A DNA stretch of 24,161 bases from a virus. The translations under genes and the position numbers were made by a program. The DNA lies in the IMG/VR virus record IMGVR_UViG_3300020470_003748, positions 1 to 24,161 of that record. One strand, given 5' to 3'. Positions 7,709-14,509 of this stretch are shown one piece after another. Position 1 is the first letter of the stretch. The number at the start of each line of letters is the position of its first letter. The notes beneath the pieces were generated by a model that had not been told where the DNA came from, did no database searches, and was given only the letters and a program-made list of their open reading frames with translations.

Positions 7709-8620
7709 TTACTCTTCAGCAAGTTTTTGGAAGTAACTCATCGCATCATCCTCATCTTCATCCGTAATGTCAGCAGACTTTGGAGTTGCAGATGCACGAG
7801 AAGCAATAGTCGCTAGTTCTTCTTCAAGACCACGATCATTGTCCTCTTCAACTTCTTCCTGTACAGGTTTACGAAGTTGTTGTTTGTTACCAAGAACAGC
7901 ATCAAGACGCTTCTTGAGATCTTCGTATGACTTGAACTGATCTGCAGCAGTAAATGCATTCAGATCATGCAAGTTGTTGTAGATCTCTTCAAGTTGATTA
8001 TCATCATCAAGAAGTGCAGAAGGTTTGGCAAACTCAGAAGAGTCATAGTTCCAGAACCCAGCAACGTTTTTGATCTTCAGTTTGAAGTTTGCACCCTGCC
8101 AAAAATCAAATGGGTTGATAGGATCCTCATCCTCAAACTCAGGTTGCATTGCTGCAGTGATCTTATCAAAGATCTTCTTACCAAACTTGTAGAGGAAGGT
8201 TTTACCTTCATTCTCAGGATTAGCAGAGTCCTTCACAACATAGATGTTGGAATAGTAAGACAGTTTGCGTTTCTGTTTACGAGCAACCTCTTTGTCTGCA
8301 TCCAACCCACTGTTCCAAAGAACACGATTGTGTTCAGAGACAGGATCCTGTTTACCCAGAGTGGTAAGGGAATTCTCAATGTACCATCCGCCAGGACCTT
8401 GGAAAGCGTGACTCCACAGTTGTGCCCATGGAAGATCACATCCCTCAGGTGCAGGGAGGAATCGAATAACTGCATAACCGTTTCCTGCTTTATCTACCGC
8501 AGGTTTCCAGAAACGTTCGTCGGCACTACCACCTTTCTCATTAAGTTTCTCCACCTTCTTCATCAGTTTATCGGTGAGAGAACCAGCCTTAGATTGTTTC
8601 TTCAGATTAGCAAAAGACAT
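7709..8620 (-). CDS. 32: Single-stranded DNA-binding protein gp32
   Basis: At 303 residues it matches gp32 (T4: 301) throughout. The basic N-terminus MSFANLKKQSK is the cooperativity domain. The OB-fold core has RFWKPAVDKAGNGYAVIRFLPAP (36-58), WYIENSLTTLGKQDPVSEHN (79-98), KRKLSYYSNIYVVKD (117-131) and GKKIFDKI (147-154). The tail from about 255 is acidic (EDEDEDDAMSYF) and should recruit replication partners. It coats ssDNA in replication and recombination and works with the helicase loader gp59 encoded nearby. The T4 zinc ligands (His and three Cys) are not present: the only cysteine in the protein is Cys61. A good GGAG site precedes the ATG, and a sigma-70 promoter lies at 8668-8696. Confidence 0.96.
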   Translation of the reverse strand: MSFANLKKQSKAGSLTDKLMKKVEKLNEKGGSADERFWKPAVDKAGNGYAVIRFLPAPEGCDLPWAQLWSHAFQGPGGWYIENSLTTLGKQDPVSEHNRVLWNSGLDADKEVARKQKRKLSYYSNIYVVKDSANPENEGKTFLYKFGKKIFDKITAAMQPEFEDEDPINPFDFWQGANFKLKIKNVAGFWNYDSSEFAKPSALLDDDNQLEEIYNNLHDLNAFTAADQFKSYEDLKKRLDAVLGNKQQLRKPVQEEVEEDNDRGLEEELATIASRASATPKSADITDEDEDDAMSYFQKLAEE

Positions 8621-8667
8621 TTGTATTTTCTCCGTATTTGTTCGTATTGTGTGTATTGAACTTGTTT

Positions 8668-8696
8668 ATTATACTGTCAATCCTCCTCGTCGTCAA
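8668..8696 (-). promoter_or_regulatory. Sigma-70-type promoter for gp32
   Basis: On the minus strand TTGACG (8691-8696) and TATAAT (8668-8673) are separated by exactly 17 nt, a near-consensus host promoter. The -35 and spacer lie inside the last codons of the upstream 123-aa gene, and the -10 immediately follows its stop. The expected start leaves a leader of about 40 nt before the gp32 ATG. This would give gp32 its own early transcript. Confidence 0.7.
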
Positions 8697-9048
8697 CCTC
8701 ATCCCATGAATTAGGGTCGTCAAGTCTCTCTTCAAGACTATCCAACACCTTGGTGAGGCCATCAAAAAATGACTCGATAGGTTGATCCTCTTTCAAACCA
8801 AGGAACTTGGCAGATTCCACAATCTGCTCTTTCATTTCCATCGCCTTGGGATCATCCGACAGTTTAAGGCGTGTGTAAAAGAGTTTTTGTTTTTCTAGGA
8901 GAGATCTCATTAGATCGAGATGATGTTGTCGATCCTCTTCTGTCAAAGATGCAGGATGCTTAAACATTGCTTTCTGCATCTCGTCTTGTATTTCGTTTAA
9001 CTCGGTTACAGCGGCACGAACCACTGGTGAATTGAAAAACTTACTCAA
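8677..9048 (-). CDS. Acidic helical protein between gp59 and gp32 (123 aa)
   Basis: Not recognised as a named T4 protein. It is predicted all-helical with a hinge-like PASLTEEDRQ motif, a central LRSLLEKQKLFYTRLKLSDDP segment and an acidic end (DDPNSWDEVDDEED). It overlaps gp59 by ATGA and ends just before gp32, the position occupied in T4 by dsbA/gp33-region genes. A role in replication or transcription is suggested only by location. Its last codons also carry the gp32 promoter -35 element and spacer. Confidence 0.75.
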   Translation of the reverse strand: MSKFFNSPVVRAAVTELNEIQDEMQKAMFKHPASLTEEDRQHHLDLMRSLLEKQKLFYTRLKLSDDPKAMEMKEQIVESAKFLGLKEDQPIESFFDGLTKVLDSLEERLDDPNSWDEVDDEED

Positions 9049-9635
9049 ACCACACTCTCCCGTAGAATCTTTTTATATCCTTGGATGTCAATATTTAGGA
9101 AGGGTTTATACTTCCTAATTTTGAAACTGACGGTTTCCCACACTGGGTCAATCAGCATAGAATCAAAGTTCTTGGCATATCCAAGGATCATATCCAATAG
9201 TACCATAGTTTCAATAGAAATGGCATTCTTCAGATGTGTTTTTAACACTTCTGGATGTTTACCATTCTTACTTGAAAATAAAGAATCAAAGTCCTTATTT
9301 GCAAGAAAAATAGACGCCTCTGTTCCAAACATGGACGGAAGCGTCTTCATTTTATCTGACCACTCTTTATATCTTTTATCACCATTGTCTATAATCTGAC
9401 CGATCCACACTGTACGGGGATCCTCCGCCTGACTAAAACTGGCAGTAAAATAATCTAAAATTTCTTGATCGGATTTCTTTCTTGACATTCTTTCAAAGAA
9501 ATACCGATCTTTTCTTTTCTTAAAAGTGGATTCGTTTGCTCTAGTCTTACCTTTATACTTGAAGAAGTCATAACTCTCTTTAGTAAAATGATTTTTGTAA
9601 GAGAGATATGTTTTATACACATCAAAAGGTTTCAT
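9045..9635 (-). CDS. 59: Helicase loader gp59
   Basis: The N-terminal part (KPFDVYKTYLSYKNHFTKESYDFFKYKG) followed by STFKKRKDRYFFERMSRK is the signature of T4 gp59 (YKLYLxIKxHxxxxYDxxKYx..., YxKRxDKYFFxKLS). The 196 residues compare with 217 in T4. gp59 binds fork DNA and gp32 and loads the gp41 helicase. Later segments (DPRTVWIGQII, KTHLKNAISIETMVLLDMILGY, DPVWETVSFKIRKYKPFL) fit the family's C-terminal helical domain. ATGA overlaps at both ends couple it to its neighbours, within the same transcript as gp33. Confidence 0.92.
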   Translation of the reverse strand: MKPFDVYKTYLSYKNHFTKESYDFFKYKGKTRANESTFKKRKDRYFFERMSRKKSDQEILDYFTASFSQAEDPRTVWIGQIIDNGDKRYKEWSDKMKTLPSMFGTEASIFLANKDFDSLFSSKNGKHPEVLKTHLKNAISIETMVLLDMILGYAKNFDSMLIDPVWETVSFKIRKYKPFLNIDIQGYKKILRESVV

Positions 9636-9919
9636 TCATCCTCTTCATCAATCTCAAAAGATCCTTTAAAATCAGGGAATTGTTTTTCCAAATTATATTC
9701 CGTAACGATGCCAAACAATCTGTCGCGAAGAAGTTTCAAGTATTCTTGTTCCATACGAGGTCTTCTAGGATATCCAGGCCATAATTCTAGGTATCCTTGA
9801 ACGATACCTAGTAAGGCCTTGACCTCCCAAATTCCCATTCGCATTTCCATTCTCCAACCATCATCTTCCTCGGGAAATTCTTCTGGAAAATGATTGAACA
9901 GGTCGTCTTGGTATCCCAT
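9632..9919 (-). CDS. Acidic/aromatic protein between gp33 and gp59 (95 aa)
   Basis: Not recognised. It has an acidic, Phe-rich N-terminus (DDLFNHFPEEFPEEDDGW), a helical core (RMGIWEVKALLGIVQGYLELWPGYPRRPRMEQEYLKLLRDRLF) and an acidic end (EIDEEDE). It starts 3 nt after the gp33 stop and overlaps gp59 by ATGA, so it is co-expressed with late-transcription and replication genes. It might be mistaken for gp33 itself because of size and position, but the preceding 84-aa ORF fits gp33 better. Confidence 0.75.
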   Translation of the reverse strand: MGYQDDLFNHFPEEFPEEDDGWRMEMRMGIWEVKALLGIVQGYLELWPGYPRRPRMEQEYLKLLRDRLFGIVTEYNLEKQFPDFKGSFEIDEEDE

Positions 9920-9922
9920 GGG

Positions 9923-10177
9923 TTACAGGGGTAATTTTGCTTTCGACGTTCTCTTTAAGAAGTTTAGTTCCATTGCTTCGCTCTTGAGTTTTTCCTTTAA
10001 AGGCTTTGAAATAAGTTTAGACACAGAATCTAACTCAATATTATTTTCCTCGCAATAACTTACGATTGCCTCAATGTAATTTAACTCAGAGTTGAGTACA
10101 AGATTTTCTATGTCTTGACTAAATTTGCCTTGGCACAAAAACTTCTCTTTGAGTAGGTCATTTACTTCTTTATCCAT
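9923..10177 (-). CDS. 33: Late-transcription co-activator gp33
   Basis: The 84-residue reading from ATG 10177 (MDKEVNDLLKEKF) is preferred over a longer frame, because the extension upstream lies entirely in the neighbouring nuclease gene and a GGAG site sits just before this ATG. The region LNYIEAIVSYCEENNIELDSVSKLISKPLKEKLKSEAMELNFL parallels T4 gp33 (MSYLEATTAFLEENSI..., ...IIEKIQSEAIDENLL). In T4, gp33 binds the RNA polymerase beta flap and, with gp55, couples late transcription to the sliding clamp. The protein here ends KLPL and lacks an obvious T4-like clamp-binding LDFLL tail. It overlaps the nuclease gene by 8 nt. Confidence 0.75.
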   Translation of the reverse strand: MDKEVNDLLKEKFLCQGKFSQDIENLVLNSELNYIEAIVSYCEENNIELDSVSKLISKPLKEKLKSEAMELNFLKRTSKAKLPL

Positions 10178-10847
10178 ACTCTCCGAGTTTGTGAGTGACG
10201 AATTCTTTAATGTACCTGGTAAGAAGTTTAATATAGTCACCTTTGTTTTTCTTTTCATAAACAACACAGTCTCCGTTTTCTGCCACCATAATAGTGACGA
10301 TTTTTTTGACAATTTCACCTGTCATTTCATAGTACATACAAGCGTATGCAGTTTCTTGAACAAAGTATTGTTCAATCCACTTCTCAGGTTTAATCTTCTT
10401 TGAAGTCTTAAAGTCGATCACTGCGAGTTCACCGTTGTACTCAGCAATGCAATCTACTCGTCCTGCAATTCCAAAGTAGTCACTATAAAGTGACTTCTCA
10501 AGTGCATGTATATTATTTATGTTGTTCAAAGAATCCTTTGCCGCGACGAACAATGCCATCGTGGAGGGAAGTGGGTTCGACTTTTTAACATCTTCATTGA
10601 GAAGATATTTTTCTACCAGATCATGAAACTTAGTTCCTCTTGTAGTTGAAATTCTAGAAACACGATTTGCTTCCTCTTCTCCCACTCGAGCTCTCCAATC
10701 TTGGAAAACTTTTCTATTATAGAAACTAGTGATGGAAGTAATGGAAGGCATCGGCTTCCCAGAGGGAGTCGTGTAGTACCTAACACCATCGATAGTTTTG
10801 GCGTCTAGATCAAAGTCACCTAACTTATCTAGATGTGTAAAATTCAT
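10170..10847 (-). CDS. RecB/MGME1-like PD-(D/E)XK nuclease
   Basis: The motifs of the RecB/Cas4/MGME1 nuclease family appear in order: GTKFHDLVEKYL (His75), GIAGRVDCIAEYNGELAVIDFKTSKK (Asp132, Asp145, Lys147) and QETAYACMYYEMTG (Gln164, Tyr168). These are the metal-binding and catalytic residues of single-strand exonucleases that act on DNA ends or flaps. The start has PSITSITSFYNRKVFQDW, also seen in this family. 225 residues is normal for a stand-alone phage member. It lies between PhoH (ATGA overlap) and gp33, in a replication and transcription operon, so it probably processes replication or recombination intermediates. Confidence 0.88.
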   Translation of the reverse strand: MNFTHLDKLGDFDLDAKTIDGVRYYTTPSGKPMPSITSITSFYNRKVFQDWRARVGEEEANRVSRISTTRGTKFHDLVEKYLLNEDVKKSNPLPSTMALFVAAKDSLNNINNIHALEKSLYSDYFGIAGRVDCIAEYNGELAVIDFKTSKKIKPEKWIEQYFVQETAYACMYYEMTGEIVKKIVTIMVAENGDCVVYEKKNKGDYIKLLTRYIKEFVTHKLGEYG

Positions 10848-11602
10848 AAAGAAAGAGCAAGTTTAGTAACCAGATAGTTCCTTACAAGCCCAGAACGAAC
10901 AATATCATCCAATCCAAATTCAATTACTCCGAAGTCTTCTTCCATGACTTCGACAATCTTTTTGAAATCTATGATTCCATCTTTCTCGGCTGATTTAGTA
11001 AGGTCAGTCTGAGTGGCATCACCGCAGAAAATAATTTTGCAGTTATCACCAACTCTTGTAATTATACTATCTAATTCATGAAAGTTCAAGTTTTGCATTT
11101 CATCTACTAATACAATGCAATTATCCAATGTAGTACCACGGATAAAAGATGTACTCCAGAATGAAATAGTTTCTTGAGTTTTTAAATTACCGTATAACAT
11201 TTCGAAATCAGCATCTGTTGCCATCTCGAACATATACTTCACCATATTTTTATATGGTATTTGATACAAGGCAGCCTTGTCATCATGGTCGCCAGGAAGG
11301 AACCCAATCTCTCTAGTAGAAACTAGAGAACGAACAATATAAAGTTTCTCGTAAGGAGTATCATCATTAAGTACATCTTGCAATGCCTTATACAGACTGA
11401 TAAAAGTTTTACCTGTACCAGCTGCACCATAAGCAAAGATGTTTTTACCTGAGTCATAATGATCAAAAAGAACTTTCTGATTATCAGTCAGAGGTTCAAT
11501 GTCAACCAACATATCACTGTTGATTGGTTTCTTACGACGCATTTGTTTTGCTGTCATTCCCACACCGATGGGATCGTCAGTTTTTCTTTTCCTTCTTGGC
11601 AT
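10844..11602 (-). CDS. phoH: PhoH-like ATPase
   Basis: It is a clear P-loop ATPase of the PhoH family: LTDNQKVLFDHY, Walker A GAAGTGKT (59-66), SLVSTREIGFLPGD (92-105, typical of PhoH), Walker B VLVDEMQN (164-171) and FCGDATQTDL (192-201). PhoH domains resemble the N-terminal part of superfamily I helicases; in cyanophages the gene is nearly universal and was long linked to phosphate stress, though its actual task is unsettled. The N-terminus is strongly basic (MPRRKRKTDD) and could bind nucleic acid. It overlaps the nuclease by ATGA, which supports a nucleic-acid rather than phosphate role here. Confidence 0.95.
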   Translation of the reverse strand: MPRRKRKTDDPIGVGMTAKQMRRKKPINSDMLVDIEPLTDNQKVLFDHYDSGKNIFAYGAAGTGKTFISLYKALQDVLNDDTPYEKLYIVRSLVSTREIGFLPGDHDDKAALYQIPYKNMVKYMFEMATDADFEMLYGNLKTQETISFWSTSFIRGTTLDNCIVLVDEMQNLNFHELDSIITRVGDNCKIIFCGDATQTDLTKSAEKDGIIDFKKIVEVMEEDFGVIEFGLDDIVRSGLVRNYLVTKLALSL

Positions 11603-11604
11603 AG

Positions 11605-11862
11605 TTAACGTGATAGTTTGTTCATTCGACCTCGGATACCTGCAGATTTCTCAGCTTTTTTGAGAACCTGATTCCAACTCGGGTGTGACTTAGACATCTT
11701 GTCTCTCCACTCACCCACTTCCCCCACGCCTGGGGTATTTTCTGGTGTGAAGTAACGTTCCCAGTCTGGGTTATCAATTTTCCACTGATCCCATTCATGA
11801 ATACTCATCTTCACTTCTTTGGTCTCACCAGTTTCTTTATGCTTTACAGGATATGTTGCCAT
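11605..11862 (-). CDS. Conserved small protein between thyX and phoH (85 aa)
   Basis: The start is ATG 11862 (MATYPVKHK), overlapping the thyX stop as TGATG with a GGAG eight nucleotides upstream; a longer reading would need a GTG. Residues follow the pattern YPVKHKETGETKEVKMSIHEWDQWKIDNPDWERYFTPE, then a Lys-rich end (NQVLKKAEKSAGIRGRMNKLSR). The 'exxEVxMSIxExdxWxxxNPDWeRyf' layout resembles the part that follows the zinc ribbon in FmdB-type proteins, but the cysteines of such a ribbon are absent. Function unknown. Translational coupling to thyX suggests co-expression with nucleotide metabolism. Confidence 0.8.
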   Translation of the reverse strand: MATYPVKHKETGETKEVKMSIHEWDQWKIDNPDWERYFTPENTPGVGEVGEWRDKMSKSHPSWNQVLKKAEKSAGIRGRMNKLSR

Positions 11863-12494
11863 CAAACCCACTCCAATGCTTCAGCAACTGTAGGGAACTG
11901 TTCGCAAAAGATTGCCTTGCATGACTCAGCGATCTTCATGTGTTCCTTCTGTGTTCCATGTGCGGAACGTAATTCTATATAGTGGATCCATGAACGACAT
12001 GATCCCGTCATGTAGATTTTTGTTGGCGTGCATAATGGCAATACCATTCGAGCACACTCCTTAGCAACGCCTGCTCCAAGCATCTGTTCATACAATGCCT
12101 CTGCACTACTGAAGAGAGTCTTCATTTGACGTTGTAGTTTGTCAACTAACTCATCATCCAAATCATCAATACTATTCTGTCTATTCTTATCATCTTGGCG
12201 ACGAAGTTCAGGTAGAGGAATCTCACCTAACTTTGTACTCTCTGCATACCGTTGAGAAAATTCTTGGAAGCAGAACGAGCGATGGCGTAGCACTTGAGCC
12301 GCTATCGCTCTGGTAGTCTCGATCTCCAGAGTCATCGTAGACTGTTCAAACACAGACCAATGATTATGTTTGATGCAATACTTCAACAGTCCTGCATACT
12401 TTTCATTTTCCTGATTGTCTGGATTGCTGACTCTGGCAATGTATGCCATGGTCTGCTCCGCATCGGGAGTAACACTAACTAATTTTGCACTCAT
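11862..12494 (-). CDS. thyX: Flavin-dependent thymidylate synthase ThyX
   Basis: The ThyX signature RHRxxxxxxxSxR is present as RHRSFCFQEFSQR (70-82). Flanking features fit too: HNHWSVFEQSTMTLEIETTRAIAAQVL before it, QRYAES after it, and late in the protein MTGSCRSWIHYIELRSAHGTQKEH, with Arg176 in the place of the catalytic/dUMP-binding arginine. The enzyme makes dTMP from dUMP with FAD, NADPH and methylene-tetrahydrofolate, replacing ThyA; it supplies thymidylate for phage DNA. 210 residues is usual. It lies in an operon with the replication genes downstream. Confidence 0.96.
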   Translation of the reverse strand: MSAKLVSVTPDAEQTMAYIARVSNPDNQENEKYAGLLKYCIKHNHWSVFEQSTMTLEIETTRAIAAQVLRHRSFCFQEFSQRYAESTKLGEIPLPELRRQDDKNRQNSIDDLDDELVDKLQRQMKTLFSSAEALYEQMLGAGVAKECARMVLPLCTPTKIYMTGSCRSWIHYIELRSAHGTQKEHMKIAESCKAIFCEQFPTVAEALEWV

Positions 12495-12496
12495 AA

Positions 12497-12658
12497 TTAA
12501 TCTGGATAACCGTCATCGTCGTCTCTGCCTTCATATCTAAATCCAAAGTCAGATTCTTTTCGTAGGTATGCTTCTGTATCAGCATACACTTCTGTTTTAA
12601 TCTCCTCTAGCAAAACTTCGAGGTTTTTGATTAGGAGTTTGAGTTTGTCTCTCTTCAT
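12497..12658 (-). CDS. Small helical protein upstream of thyX (53 aa)
   Basis: ATG 12658 to TAA 12497 gives MKRDKLKLLIKNLEVLLEEIKTEVYAD followed by TEAYLRKESDFGFRYEGRDDDDGYPD: a basic amphipathic helix and an acidic tail. The start overlaps the stop of the upstream 2OG oxygenase by ATGA, and the stop lies 2 nt before the thyX ATG, so it fills the gap exactly. I recognise no family. The tight coupling makes it very likely real. Confidence 0.75.
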   Translation of the reverse strand: MKRDKLKLLIKNLEVLLEEIKTEVYADTEAYLRKESDFGFRYEGRDDDDGYPD

Positions 12659-13152
12659 TGTGGTACACCTTCAAAAATGTTGAAGTTAAAGTTGATGACT
12701 ACTCGTCTGTTTGTATCAGTACAAGTAACACCAGCATGTTCTAAATTAGAATCAAAGACTACAAGTCTATTTGATTTACTATCTATTCTAGTACCATCAC
12801 GGAAAATTGTATAGCCATTATTTGTATTCATGTACAAAATGGCAGTAATACAATTAGGAAAATCTGTATGAAAGTCATTGTGTTGAGGTTCTTCCGTTCT
12901 AACAGTAAGGTTTGCCTTACATCTAGTCACAGAAGAAGCATTCAATCCTTTGAACACAGGTTGAACCAGAGACCAATACTGACTTCTAGGTTCATACTCC
13001 TGATAAAAACAATGAGTGAATTGATATTTGCCATCATCAGGCAATACAATCCCCTCATTATAGTTCCATGGGAAATGCATTCCCATGATTTGTTCTTCTA
13101 AAATGTTAAAGTCCTTTTGATCAAGGAACCCATCAAGTATCTGAGTTTTCAT
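12655..13152 (-). CDS. 2OG-Fe(II) oxygenase (first of three)
   Basis: The double-stranded beta-helix residues are visible: EPQHNDFHTDFPNCITAILYMN gives the HxD pair (His95, Asp97), and NRLVVFDSNLEHAGVTCTDTNRRVVINFNFN gives the distal His139 and the 2-oxoglutarate-binding Arg (149 or 150). Such phage dioxygenases are common in cyanophages; the substrate is unknown (DNA base, protein or small-molecule hydroxylation are all possible). It overlaps the next small gene by ATGA. The chain of 165 residues starts with MKTQILDGFLDQKDF, typical of the prolyl-hydroxylase-like subgroup. Confidence 0.88.
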   Translation of the reverse strand: MKTQILDGFLDQKDFNILEEQIMGMHFPWNYNEGIVLPDDGKYQFTHCFYQEYEPRSQYWSLVQPVFKGLNASSVTRCKANLTVRTEEPQHNDFHTDFPNCITAILYMNTNNGYTIFRDGTRIDSKSNRLVVFDSNLEHAGVTCTDTNRRVVINFNFNIFEGVPQ

Positions 13153-13327
13153 ACGTTGGCGGGTTGTACTTCAAAAATTCCCAAAAGGTTAGTTTCATTT
13201 CCTTTAGGGTCATTCCACAATGATCTGCCGCGTTAGGTAGATTCATCTTTGCGTAGAAGAGGGACTCGTTAGCCTCCTGTACGTTCTGTGGTGTTGTCTT
13301 CACTTTTGGTTTGACTCTCTGGTCCAT
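13133..13327 (-). CDS. Small helical protein, HTH-like segment (64 aa)
   Basis: I choose ATG 13327 (MDQRVKPKVKTTPQ); the frame is open further but only with weak starts and inside the upstream gene. The conserved-looking part is NVQEANESLFYAKMNLPNAADHC followed by GMTLKEMKLTFWEFLKYNPP, whose NAADHCGMTLKEMK resembles a helix-turn-helix turn. It overlaps the upstream gene by 59 nt and the 2OG gene by 20 nt. DNA binding is only an inference from the segment's shape. Confidence 0.65.
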   Translation of the reverse strand: MDQRVKPKVKTTPQNVQEANESLFYAKMNLPNAADHCGMTLKEMKLTFWEFLKYNPPTYENSDT

Positions 13328-13493
13328 AATCTTTAAGGATTTTAGAAATAGTATTCTCAGTGCCATCCATACTACGAATCTCGAAGAGGCTGGACTTCAT
13401 ATACTTCTTTAGTTTCTTGTAAGTCTTGTTCAATTTTTTCATCTGTTCGATGTCAATCTTGGCACCGACTTTCAAATTTTTGTCTTCAGTCAT
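13269..13493 (-). CDS. Lys-rich small protein (74 aa)
   Basis: MTEDKNLKVGAKIDIEQMKK starts at 13493, overlapping the stop of the gene before it by ATGA. The middle (LNKTYKKLKKYMKSSLFEIRSM) is a basic helix; the tail is polar (SQTKSEDNTTERTGG). No family recognised. Its last 59 nt are also read in another frame by the next gene, so its C-terminus may be shorter in relatives. Confidence 0.65.
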   Translation of the reverse strand: MTEDKNLKVGAKIDIEQMKKLNKTYKKLKKYMKSSLFEIRSMDGTENTISKILKDYGPESQTKSEDNTTERTGG

Positions 13494-13753
13494 TTTTTCT
13501 TAGACTTTTTCTCAGAATTACCCCACAGTTTAGGGTTGACTCTACCATTTGATTGAGTCATGTTTAATACTTTACCATACTTATCGTAGTAGTAATCAAA
13601 AATCTCAACCATTTTACTACTAATTGCCAAATCAAACCGTTTCTTACCCTCAGCTTCGTATTCAACTAGGTAAGCAGTGTATGGCAGAGATCTATCTTCT
13701 GCCATTTTTGCTTCGCAATTTTCGTGTAAGATTTTCAACTTCTTCCTCCCCAT
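13490..13753 (-). CDS. Conserved small protein, YDKYGKVLNMTQSNGRVNPKLW motif region (87 aa)
   Basis: The body LPYTAYLVEYEAEGKKRFDL and the motif ISSKMVEIFDYYYDKYGKV, then LNMTQSNGRVNPKLWG, looks strongly conserved and is familiar from cyanophage genomes without a function. The C-terminus is basic (SEKKSKKK). It overlaps the preceding 187-aa gene by 19 nt and the following gene by ATGA. A role alongside DNA metabolism is suggested only by the operon. Confidence 0.78.
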   Translation of the reverse strand: MGRKKLKILHENCEAKMAEDRSLPYTAYLVEYEAEGKKRFDLAISSKMVEIFDYYYDKYGKVLNMTQSNGRVNPKLWGNSEKKSKKK

Positions 13754-14298
13754 TGGATATCTGGATATGCCTCAGAGACAATCTCCCTCTTGATAGCGTA
13801 TGTACTCTCAAGGTTCTTGTCTTTAACCAAACAAAGGATCTTTGCCTCTTCAGGATGCAAAGACTCAAGCATGTTGATGAACATAGTCTCTCGTTTAATT
13901 TTATTGAGAGCATCGTTTCCGCCTTTAACAAAATTGTAAAGACGTTTCCACTCATTCCTCAAGGTGGATCGTTGTGGAACCCCTCTTACAGGGTCAGGAG
14001 CAGCTTCCTCAGTCAAGGGTTGGTATGGTACATCCCCTGCAGGAATCATTGAGACAACTGTCTCATCATAGTTCCAGATGAACAGAGCTTTTAGAAAGTC
14101 TCCTCCATGTTGTTGGAGAATCTGAATCTTCTTAGCTTTAGTTCTCTCTTGAACAACAGCCCCAAGAATTTCATGGACCAAAGAGTTTGGTCGCAGTTCA
14201 ATCTTTTGAACTTTGATAGTCTTTGGTCCCGTTTTTTTCTTAGTTGTCGTAGACGTGGATCTAGGTTTCCGCGTCGTCGATCTCTTCGTAGTCGTCAT
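13735..14298 (-). CDS. Conserved phage protein, DUF6433-like (187 aa)
   Basis: The start is ATG 14298 (MTTTKRSTTRKP); the four-codon extension would need a TTG. The first 30 residues are a Thr/Lys/Arg-rich basic tail. The globular part begins LVHEILGAVVQERTKAKKIQIL and includes FIWNYDETVVSMIPAGDVPYQ, NEWKRLYNFVKGGNDALNKIKRE, then TMFINMLESLHPEEAKILCL and VKDKNLESTYAIKREIVSEAYPDI. I associate this with a phage family of unknown function present across T4-like cyanophages (DUF6433, from memory). The basic tail and 'alpha-helical repeat' look suggest nucleic-acid or nucleoid binding. It overlaps the upstream membrane protein by 38 nt. Confidence 0.78.
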   Translation of the reverse strand: MTTTKRSTTRKPRSTSTTTKKKTGPKTIKVQKIELRPNSLVHEILGAVVQERTKAKKIQILQQHGGDFLKALFIWNYDETVVSMIPAGDVPYQPLTEEAAPDPVRGVPQRSTLRNEWKRLYNFVKGGNDALNKIKRETMFINMLESLHPEEAKILCLVKDKNLESTYAIKREIVSEAYPDIQWGGRS

Positions 14299-14488
14299 AA
14301 TTGTTTTCAAACCTCACGGCTAAAATTTCATCAGGAATAACATTACCATTTACGTCAAACATCTCAGGATGGAGGGCGGGTGTTGCGGTGTAAAACTGAT
14401 GTTGTTGATACAACCAACCAATTATACCACCAATCAATAAGAACATCACACTGAGCATGACAAAAATTGCAACTAATGTAATTTCCAT
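14261..14488 (-). CDS. Single-pass membrane protein with HPEM motif (75 aa)
   Basis: The N-terminus (about residues 4-26, TLVAIFVMLSVMFLLIGGIIGWL) is one transmembrane helix. The cytoplasmic part contains LHPEMFDVNGNVIPDEILAVRFE and an acidic end (YDDYEEIDDAET). A GGAGG site stands upstream of ATG 14488. The HPEM...G...ILAVRFE segment resembles that of the 123-aa membrane protein at 18228-18599, so the two may be paralogues. Function unknown. Confidence 0.78.
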   Translation of the reverse strand: MEITLVAIFVMLSVMFLLIGGIIGWLYQQHQFYTATPALHPEMFDVNGNVIPDEILAVRFENNYDDYEEIDDAET

Positions 14489-14509
14489 GTCCTTTTCCTC
14501 CCACGGGCG

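Noticed and set aside
7967-8659. 230-aa plus-strand frame opposite gp32
   Set aside because: It is the antisense shadow of a certain gp32 gene; the low-complexity Val/Leu/Arg content shows no domain.
13624-14052. 142-aa plus-strand frame
   Set aside because: Antisense to two well-patterned minus-strand genes, no promoter or ribosome site.
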